In this document: positions 58,194 through 64,000 of the stretch, in pieces
How the letters are laid out: each line of letters starts with the position of its first letter
Position numbering within the stretch: position 1 is the stretch's first letter
Origin: DASVEE01 sp036380735
Lineage (GTDB): Bacteria > Acidobacteriota > Thermoanaerobaculia > Gp7-AA8
Length of the DNA: 64,000 nucleotides
Assembly: GCA_036380735.1 (NCBI GenBank)
Contig: DASVEE010000031.1
Location: forward strand, 1-64,000
Direction: 5' to 3'
The notes under the pieces: model-generated
The model's database searches: none
What the model was told of the DNA's origin: nothing
Seen by the model: the letters and a program-made list of their open reading frames with translations, nothing else
Made by a program: the position numbers and the translations under genes

Positions 58194-61100
58194 CTACAGG
58201 TTGTCCGGGTGCACGGGCCGGCCGAACAGGAAGCCCTGCACTTCCTCACATCCCACTTCGGCCAGGAACTGCATCTGCGCCTCGGTCTCCACGCCCTCAG
58301 CGGTCACGCCCAGGTGGAGGCCGTGGGCCATGTTGATGACCGCGCTGACGATGGCCCGGTTGCTGCGCGAGGCGTCCAGCTCCTGCACGAACTCGCGGTC
58401 GATCTTCACCCGGTCGATGGGGAAATGCCGCAGGTAGGACAGCGATGAATGACCGGTGCCGAAGTCATCGACCGCAATCTTCACGCCGATCTCGCGCAGC
58501 TCGCGCAACGTGGCAATCGTGCGGTCGGTGTTCAGCATGGCCGTGCTCTCGGTGATCTCCAGCTCCAGCGAGGACGGCGACAGCCCCGACTCCTCCAGCG
58601 CGCTGACGATCACTTTCCGCAGATCACTCTGCTGGAACTGCCGCGCGGAGAGGTTCACCGCCATACGCAGGCTCGGGAAACGCGTCCGCTGCCACAGCTT
58701 CGCCTGGCGGCAGGCCTCGCGCAGCACCCACTCCCCGATCGGCACGATCAGCCGCGTCTCCTCCGCGATGGGGATGAACGTGGCCGGCGAGACCAGCCCC
58801 ATCCCCGGCCGGTTCCACCGCAGCAGCGCCTCCATGCCGGTGACGCTGCGATCCTCCAGCCGGATCTGCGGCTGGTAATGCAGGACCAGCTCGCCGCGAT
58901 CGATGGCGCGCCGCAGCGCGTTCTCCAGCGACAGCCGCTCCAGCGCCCGGCTGTTCATCGCAGGCGTGCAGAGCTGATAGCCGTTGCGCCCCGCTTCCTT
59001 CGCCCGGTACATCGCGTTGTCCGCGTTCTGCAGCAACTGCTCCGCGCTCGCGCCGTCGTTCGGATAAAGCGCGATGCCGATGCTCGTCGTGATGTAGAGG
59101 TCCTGCCCTTCGAGATGCACCGGCTGCGCGATCGCGTCGATCAGCTTCTGCGCAATCTTCGCCGCATCCTCGGCGCTCGCCAGATCGGCGAGGAGGATCG
59201 TGAACTCGTCGCCGCCCATGCGTGCGATCGTGTCTTCCTCGCGCAGCATCGACTGCAGGCGCACCGCGATCGCCTTGAGCAGCTCATCGCCGACCGAATG
59301 CCCGAGCGTGTCGTTGACGTACTTGAAGCGGTCCAGGTCGAGGAACATCGCCGCGAGCAGATGCTGCTGCCGCTTCGCATGCGCCAGCGCCACCGTCAGC
59401 CGGTCGCGGAACAGCAGCCGGTTCGGCAAGCCCGTCAGCGCATCGTGGTACGCCTGATATTCGATCTGCTCCTCGGCCGTCTTCCGCTCCGTGATGTCGC
59501 GCGTTACCGACACGATCTCTTCGACGTTGCCGGAGTGAGGATCGACGAGCGCGCGGCTGGTCGATTCGAACCACACCAGCGAGCCATCCTTGCGGATCGC
59601 GCGGTAGCTGTACGTGGTCGTCCCCACCGCCGCGTCGAGCGAAAACGTCGCCCGCCGGACGATCGGATGGTCTTCCGGTGCGATGAAATCGAATGAAGAC
59701 CGGCCGACGACTTCCACCGGCTCGTACCCGAGGAGGTGGCGGATGGCATCGGAGGCATAGACGATGCGTCCCTCGATCGTCGACCGCGAGATTACGTCCG
59801 TCGAGTTCTCCGCCATCAGCCGATAGCGTCCCTCGCTCTCGCGCAACGCCGCCTCGGCTGCGCGGCGCGCCGTGACGTCGTTGTGCACGCCGATCGAGCC
59901 GATCACGTTGCCGTGGCCGTCGAACACCGGTGCAGCGCCGATCTCCAGCCACAGCACGATCCCGTCTTTTCGGCGGACACGGATCTCGTACTGATCGGAG
60001 ATGCCCTGCATCCGCAGCGCCGTCTTCTGCCGCATCAGCGGCCCGTCTTCTTTCGGGAACGCGAGGAGGAAGTCGAGCGGATGGCGTCCGACCATCTCCT
60101 CGCGCGAGTAGCCGGTCATCTCACAGAGACGCTCGTTGACGAACTGGATCACACCGTTGGTGTCGTTCTGCGCCAGCCCTTCGCGCATGCGCTCCACCAG
60201 CGTCCGATAGCGCATCTCGCTCTCTCGCAACGCGTTCTCCGCGAGCTTCCGGTCGGTGATGTCGATGACGGTGCCTTCGAGGATCTCCTCCCCGTCGTCA
60301 TCGCGCAGCAGATGCACGCTTTCGAGCAGCCAGACGGAGCGGCCGTCGCGGCGGCGCAGGCAGACCTCGATGTTCGAGATCGCGCCGCGGCTCCGCACCA
60401 GCTCGATGAAGCGCTCGCGCTCCCCCGGCTCGTGATACAGGTCGCCGGCGCGCAGGGCGAGGAACTCCTCTCTCGTGTCGAAGCCGAGCATGCGCGCCAT
60501 CGCGTCGTTGCACTCCAGCATCCGGCCGCCGATCGTGTTGCGGTAGACGCCGGCGAGGTTGCGCTCGAAGAGGAGACGATGCCGCTGCTCGCTGGCGCGC
60601 AGCGCGCGGTAAGCGCGGGTCCGTTCGAGCGCGCTGACGAAGATTTCGCCCGCGATCCGCAGCAGCGCGAGCGTTTCCTCCGCCCATGTGTGCTCCGGAC
60701 GATGCGAGCTGGCGGCGACGTAGCCGATGAGCCGATGCGCGAACACCATCGGCACGGCGACGCCGGAGCGGATGCCCCACGCGGTGAGCGCCTGCCGCTC
60801 CGCTTCCGCTTCCGGCGGCAGATCGTCGAGCGAGCGGAGGTAGAGATTCTCGAACCGGCGCAGCTTCGCCATCCACCACGGCACTACATCGACGGGGACG
60901 TTCTGCGACGCCTCTCTCCGGCTCGAGACGCCCGCCCCGACCCATTCGTGCGTCATGCTGCCTCTGAGCCCGTCGGGCGACAGCATGACTACGTTGCAGC
61001 GGTCGGCGTTCGTGAAGTGGCCGATCGCCGTCAGCGCTTCGTTGATCCCGTTGTCGACTTCATCGGGCGCGGCATTGATGAAGTAGGTCGAGATCGCCGC

Positions 61101-61730
61101 GACCAGCTTCTCGAACTCCGCGCGATGCCGCAGCGCTTCCTGGTTCTGCCGCCGCTCCTGCGCGTCGATGGCCATCGACACCAGATCGGCCACCGAGCTG
61201 GCGAAGTTCTCTTCCTCGACGGACCAGTTCCGCTGCGGCCCGACATGCTCCTGGCAGACGACGCCGGTCATGTGCCCCAGGCGGCGGATGGGGGCGTCGA
61301 GCATCGAGGTGATGCCCGTCGGCACGAGATACACCTCGGTGAACGCACTCGTCCGCGCATCGTGCTGCGCGTCGTGCGCGGAGATGATCCGTTCCGTCTC
61401 CAGCGCCTTGAAATACGACGGATACATCGCGGCGGTGAGCTCGGTTCCGGAAGAGTGCCGGTGCTGGCTGCGCTCGTACAGCTCGACGCAGCGGATCGCC
61501 TCCCGTTCCGGCGTGTAGAGCCAGATCCCGACGCGCTCGACGTCGAGCGTATGCGAGCAGGCCTCGGCGATGTCGCGCAACGCCTCCGCGAGATTCCCCG
61601 AGTGAATCGAGTGCCGCTTGGCCAGCTCGACGAGCACCTGGTTCTGCCGGCGCAACCGGTTCTCCGTCTCGCGCAAAAGCGCGTCGACGCGAGCGTCGGA
61701 GCGAGAACGGGCGAAAGGGATGTCGGGCAC
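58194..61730 (-). CDS. GAF-GAF-PAS-PAS-PAS-GGDEF-EAL cyclic-di-GMP signalling protein
   Basis: This 1178-residue cytoplasmic protein has two GAF domains (about 20-190 and 205-385), three PAS/PAC domains (about 395-520, 525-645, 650-770), GGDEF (about 775-935) and EAL (about 945-1175). The active site MGGDEF is at residues 839-843, with an intact I-site RxxD (REED, five residues upstream). EAL is intact (MEALLRW, VDDFGTGHSSL, QGFLFGRPV). Both cyclase and phosphodiesterase activity are possible; I cannot tell which dominates. The start is GTG at 61730 with GAGG upstream. It has no membrane segment. Confidence 0.94.
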   Translation of the reverse strand: MPDIPFARSRSDARVDALLRETENRLRRQNQVLVELAKRHSIHSGNLAEALRDIAEACSHTLDVERVGIWLYTPEREAIRCVELYERSQHRHSSGTELTAAMYPSYFKALETERIISAHDAQHDARTSAFTEVYLVPTGITSMLDAPIRRLGHMTGVVCQEHVGPQRNWSVEEENFASSVADLVSMAIDAQERRQNQEALRHRAEFEKLVAAISTYFINAAPDEVDNGINEALTAIGHFTNADRCNVVMLSPDGLRGSMTHEWVGAGVSSRREASQNVPVDVVPWWMAKLRRFENLYLRSLDDLPPEAEAERQALTAWGIRSGVAVPMVFAHRLIGYVAASSHRPEHTWAEETLALLRIAGEIFVSALERTRAYRALRASEQRHRLLFERNLAGVYRNTIGGRMLECNDAMARMLGFDTREEFLALRAGDLYHEPGERERFIELVRSRGAISNIEVCLRRRDGRSVWLLESVHLLRDDDGEEILEGTVIDITDRKLAENALRESEMRYRTLVERMREGLAQNDTNGVIQFVNERLCEMTGYSREEMVGRHPLDFLLAFPKEDGPLMRQKTALRMQGISDQYEIRVRRKDGIVLWLEIGAAPVFDGHGNVIGSIGVHNDVTARRAAEAALRESEGRYRLMAENSTDVISRSTIEGRIVYASDAIRHLLGYEPVEVVGRSSFDFIAPEDHPIVRRATFSLDAAVGTTTYSYRAIRKDGSLVWFESTSRALVDPHSGNVEEIVSVTRDITERKTAEEQIEYQAYHDALTGLPNRLLFRDRLTVALAHAKRQQHLLAAMFLDLDRFKYVNDTLGHSVGDELLKAIAVRLQSMLREEDTIARMGGDEFTILLADLASAEDAAKIAQKLIDAIAQPVHLEGQDLYITTSIGIALYPNDGASAEQLLQNADNAMYRAKEAGRNGYQLCTPAMNSRALERLSLENALRRAIDRGELVLHYQPQIRLEDRSVTGMEALLRWNRPGMGLVSPATFIPIAEETRLIVPIGEWVLREACRQAKLWQRTRFPSLRMAVNLSARQFQQSDLRKVIVSALEESGLSPSSLELEITESTAMLNTDRTIATLRELREIGVKIAVDDFGTGHSSLSYLRHFPIDRVKIDREFVQELDASRSNRAIVSAVINMAHGLHLGVTAEGVETEAQMQFLAEVGCEEVQGFLFGRPVHPDNL

Positions 61731-61859
61731 GAGACCTCGTTGGACGAGGCGCCCATGGTAGCAGGAAAGAAGGAAACAGCGTGGGAGGGGGCTCGGTCTG
61801 GAGGAGGAGACCGGTGCGGCAAACCGACCGCGCCGGCGAGCGGCGCAGATCGGTTGCCC

Positions 61860-62021
61860 TTACTTCGATTCCGGCGCGGCCGTTTCGGCCTGCGGCTTCT
61901 CGTCGCCAGTCGGTCCCTTGAGCCCGAGCTCGACGCGACGGGCGCGGTCTTTCACGCGCTGCTTGGTACGGCGCTTCTTGCCGATGTTGGCGCGCGCCTT
62001 TTCTCCGCTGTTCTGTGACAT
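61860..62021 (-). CDS. 53-residue basic protein, unknown function
   Basis: This small protein has a Lys/Arg-rich core (KARANIGKKRRTKQRVKD, about residues 8-25) and a Pro/Ala/Glu-rich acidic tail ending PESK. GGAGG lies 6-7 nt before the ATG, and codon use is like that of the neighbours, which supports a real gene despite its length. The composition suggests nucleic-acid or ribosome association (inference). It lies between the GGDEF/EAL gene start and repeat copy 14. The 129 nt on its 3' side (61731-61859) hold no gene that I can see. Confidence 0.7.
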   Translation of the reverse strand: MSQNSGEKARANIGKKRRTKQRVKDRARRVELGLKGPTGDEKPQAETAAPESK

Positions 62022-62060
62022 GTGAGGCCTCCGGCGGGCGACTTTATCACCACATTCTCG

Positions 62061-62112
62061 ATGAGACGATAGGACCGAGGGGACAAAGGGGACGAATAGG
62101 ACCTATCGTCCC
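62061..62112. repeat. 9-mer palindromic element, copy 14
   Basis: GAGACGATAGGACCGAGGGG runs into GGACGAATAGGACCTATCG and TCCCC. This is a short, nearly loopless copy. It ends 1-2 nt from the stop codon (minus strand) of the DUF2071 gene. Confidence 0.85.
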
Positions 62113-62113
62113 C

Positions 62114-62887
62114 TCACTCCCCCCTCGGCACCTTCTCCAGCGGGTACACCTTCACGTTGACCTCGGAGGCGTAGTGGCGGATGGGGGCTTGTTCGCCGCG
62201 GCGGACGCCGGCGGACCAGGTCAGGGTCTCGTCGAGCTCGAGGACCTCGGCTCGCTGGAGGGGGTACGACTGGTGATGGACGCGGGCACGGTAGAGGTTC
62301 TTGTCGGCGTCGGCGGCGTAGAGGATGTAGCGCTCGCAAAGGAAGTGGTCCAGCGTGCCGACGACCGCTTCGAACGTCGGGCCCTCGACCGGGCGGTAGC
62401 GGAGGTGGGCGTTGGCCGGCGTGGGGCCGCGCTCGTCCTGGCGGTGCGAGGTGAAGCGGATCGTGGGGCTCGGCTCCTTCGAGGCCTCGAACTGAATCTC
62501 GGAACCGAGATAGTTGAGCTTGTACATGGCGCGGGCGGCGGTGACGGCGAGCGTGCTCGACGCGTCGAGGCTGAAGAACCAGACGCCGGGCCAGTGTCCC
62601 TGGTGGTGCACGTAGGTTCGCACGTTGATCTCGTGGAAGCTGGAGATCCACGGAAGCGGCGGCGTCAGGACGGCGCGCACGCCGGTGATGGTGAACGGCA
62701 CCAGCCCCACGTAGGCCTTTCCTTCGAAGGTATCGACCGTCAGCCCCGGCGGGAGAAGCTGCTGCAGGTCGGCCACCGGGACTTCCCAATGGAAGAAGCC
62801 GAGGTGGTGCCAGTTCTGGTGCATGACGACGGGCTGGTCGGGCTCCTGGGTCGGCGTGAGGCGGTCGATCTGGTCGTGAATGTGCAT
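62114..62887 (-). CDS. DUF2071 (YqjF-like) protein
   Basis: This 257-residue protein has the DUF2071 pattern: QNWHHLGFFHWEVPVADLQQ, LLPPGLTVDTFEGKAYVGLV, SFHEINVRTYV, GVWFFSLDASS and YRPVEGPTFE. The family resembles acetoacetate-decarboxylase-like folds and has no firm function. The start at 62887 (MHIHDQ) is preferred; TGAGG lies 5-9 nt upstream, and the longer form would overlap the divergent promoter. It diverges from the lipoprotein gene with 47 nt between starts. Confidence 0.87.
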   Translation of the reverse strand: MHIHDQIDRLTPTQEPDQPVVMHQNWHHLGFFHWEVPVADLQQLLPPGLTVDTFEGKAYVGLVPFTITGVRAVLTPPLPWISSFHEINVRTYVHHQGHWPGVWFFSLDASSTLAVTAARAMYKLNYLGSEIQFEASKEPSPTIRFTSHRQDERGPTPANAHLRYRPVEGPTFEAVVGTLDHFLCERYILYAADADKNLYRARVHHQSYPLQRAEVLELDETLTWSAGVRRGEQAPIRHYASEVNVKVYPLEKVPRGE

Positions 62888-62922
62888 CGGCCTCAGGCAA
62901 AGCAATGCTAAAGCCACAGCCC

Positions 62923-62928
62923 TACAAT
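62923..62928 (+). promoter_or_regulatory. candidate -10 box of a leaderless gene
   Basis: TACAAT ends 6 nt before the ATG at 62935, with no Shine-Dalgarno sequence. Confidence 0.5.
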
Positions 62929-62934
62929 CGCCCC

Positions 62935-63387
62935 ATGAGACTCGCCACGTATGCGTTCCTCTGCGCGCTGGTTCTCGGCTGCGCGAGCCGCCCCCAAGTC
63001 GACATCGTGCGCCCGCAGATGGCGCTCGTGCAGCTCGTCGGTCCGGGTGATTTCGGTTATCCCGGCGGCTCGGTCGACATCCATTACGGCCTGCAGGTGA
63101 AGAACCAGGCCATCGAGCCGATCACGCTCCGCAGCCTGACGATCGAATCGGTCGGCGACTCCGGCGCGTACCGCATCACCCGCAGCGAGCACCGCTTCGC
63201 GCAGACCATCGAGCAGAATCAGGTCAAGCAGGTCGAGTTCTGGGCCCGCGCCCAGGCAGCCGGCGGACGTCTCGAAGGAACGGAACCGGCGCGCGTCCGT
63301 GTGGTGGCGCACTTCGAATCCGCGGCGGGCGCGTTCACGCAGATCCTCACCCAGACCCTCGGCCAGGGCATGCGCGATCGGGATTAG
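62935..63387 (+). CDS. small lipoprotein with immunoglobulin-like fold
   Basis: This 150-residue protein has a lipobox ending LVLGC near residue 16 after a hydrophobic stretch, so it should be lipid-anchored. The rest is beta-rich with alternating hydrophobic residues (VDIHYGLQVKNQAIEPITL, VKQVEFWARAQA), similar in pattern to LEA14/Ig-like periplasmic domains. That similarity is by pattern, not clear homology. It has a TACAAT box 6 nt upstream of the ATG and converges on a glycosyltransferase gene. Confidence 0.75.
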   Translation: MRLATYAFLCALVLGCASRPQVDIVRPQMALVQLVGPGDFGYPGGSVDIHYGLQVKNQAIEPITLRSLTIESVGDSGAYRITRSEHRFAQTIEQNQVKQVEFWARAQAAGGRLEGTEPARVRVVAHFESAAGAFTQILTQTLGQGMRDRD

Positions 63388-63408
63388 TTTTATGGTTTGC
63401 GGCGGCGC

Positions 63409-64000
63409 CTACTCGAAGAGGTCGTACTCCGCGACCGGCAGCTCCGCCGGCGGCGTCCAGCGCCACGTCTCGAAGACGTAGAGGTCGAACAGCAGCAGGA
63501 AAACCTCACGCGACATGTCCCAGCGGCTGGCCAGCCCTTCGCGGAGGCCGCGCTTCGACTCTTTCAGCACGTGGCTGAGGTCGTAGATGACCGTGTGCTG
63601 CTGGCGGTAGCCGGCGCGCGAACAGAAGCAGTTGAGCGCCGCCTCGATCTTGTAGTGCGACTGGTACTGCACCGGGACCGTCTCGAAGACGGCTCGGCGC
63701 ATGACGCGGATGCCGGAGAGCACCGGTCCGCACTGCGCCTTGAGGTGGAGGAAGTTCATGACGCGGCCGCGGTCGCGGACGCCGACGTTCATGTCGCACT
63801 CGTTGCGGACGACGGGGCCGACCAGCGCCGCGACGTGCTCGTCCGTGACGTTGTACATGTCGCCGTCACAGAAGAAGAGGATGTCGTTGGAGGCGTTGGC
63901 GACGCCGACGGCCATGGCGTACCCCTTGCCGTGATTTTCGCGAAGGGCGATGGTGCGGACGCCCTCAAACGTTCGGGCAATGTCGACCGTACCATCACTC
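63409..64000 (-). CDS. family 2 glycosyltransferase, partial (5' end beyond window)
   Basis: The visible 196 residues lack the N-terminus. The frame is open to the window edge and begins SDGTVDIARTFEGVRTIALR, continuing ENHGKGYAMAVGVANASNDI, so the catalytic GT-A region is present. The metal motif is LFFCDGDMYN (DxD-like). NVGVRDRGRVMNF, LSGIRVMRRAVFETVP and YKIEAALNCFC are the acceptor side. It transfers a sugar to an unknown acceptor. The C-terminus ends WTPPAELPVAEYDLFE. No 9-mer element follows it. Confidence 0.85.
   Translation of the reverse strand, partial: SDGTVDIARTFEGVRTIALRENHGKGYAMAVGVANASNDILFFCDGDMYNVTDEHVAALVGPVVRNECDMNVGVRDRGRVMNFLHLKAQCGPVLSGIRVMRRAVFETVPVQYQSHYKIEAALNCFCSRAGYRQQHTVIYDLSHVLKESKRGLREGLASRWDMSREVFLLLFDLYVFETWRWTPPAELPVAEYDLFE

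Overview
The window is GC-rich bacterial chromosome with about 50 genes on both strands, almost all complete. It has no phage, IS, CRISPR or tRNA/rRNA genes. The gene set (a 1019-residue TonB-dependent receptor with a carboxypeptidase-regulatory N-terminal domain, three Ser/Thr-kinase or PAS/GGDEF/EAL regulators, an alpha-2-macroglobulin/PBP1C pair, paired DUF3857 transglutaminase-like exoproteins, Rho with an Arg/Gly-rich N-terminus) indicates a Gram-negative, aerobic-type bacterium. Acidobacteriota is my best guess; this is inference, since no rRNA or ribosomal operon is present.

Layout. 0.1-6.7 kb: metallo-beta-lactamase-fold hydrolase, GAF/HD-GYP protein, small proteins, SRPBCC protein, HExxH protein, MFS transporter. 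6.8-11.2 kb: DUF5666-repeat protein and a BtuFCD-type ABC importer, with four palindromic 7-mer repeat elements around them. 11.2-16.2 kb: a receiver/kinase/TonB fusion, DUF2277 protein and Rho. 16.5-20.9 kb: TonB-dependent receptor, e(P4)-like acid phosphatase, DUF2007 protein. 20.9-26.5 kb: a tightly packed three-gene operon encoding a Calx-beta autotransporter, a Sel1/coiled-coil pseudo-caspase and a Ser/Thr kinase-caspase fusion. 26.6-31.8 kb: DUF2442 with a frameshifted DUF4160, a cNMP-binding histidine kinase coupled to a receiver-thioredoxin-reductase fusion, RimO. 31.9-38.7 kb: two DUF3857 proteins (one with, one without the catalytic Cys), Dus with a coupled unknown, an alpha/beta hydrolase. 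38.8-45.8 kb: CHI-fold protein, methyltransferase/3-hydroxyacyl-CoA dehydrogenase pair, unknown protein, GT2, TPR protein, polysaccharide deacetylase, YhbY. 45.9-46.3 kb: a 43-bp-period tandem array. 46.4-58 kb: DsbD/thioredoxin pair, glutamine-amidotransferase-type hydrolase, PBP1C and alpha-2-macroglobulin. 58.2-64 kb: a large GAF/PAS/GGDEF/EAL protein, a 53-residue basic protein, DUF2071 protein, a lipoprotein and a GT2 cut by the window edge.

The most unusual feature is intergenic. Many transcription-unit 3' ends carry a palindromic element built from 9-nt words (RGGACNNAT on one arm, its complement on the other). It starts within about 25 nt of the stop codon and in several genes supplies the TAG stop itself (CGATAGGAC). 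It is absent from the overlapping, translationally coupled gene junctions inside operons. Other intergenic regions carry analogous palindromes made of different 7-nt words (GGTTTTC, TTGTCCG, TTCTGCG). Several genes also start 6-7 nt after a TACAAT/TACACT box without a Shine-Dalgarno sequence, which suggests leaderless transcripts.
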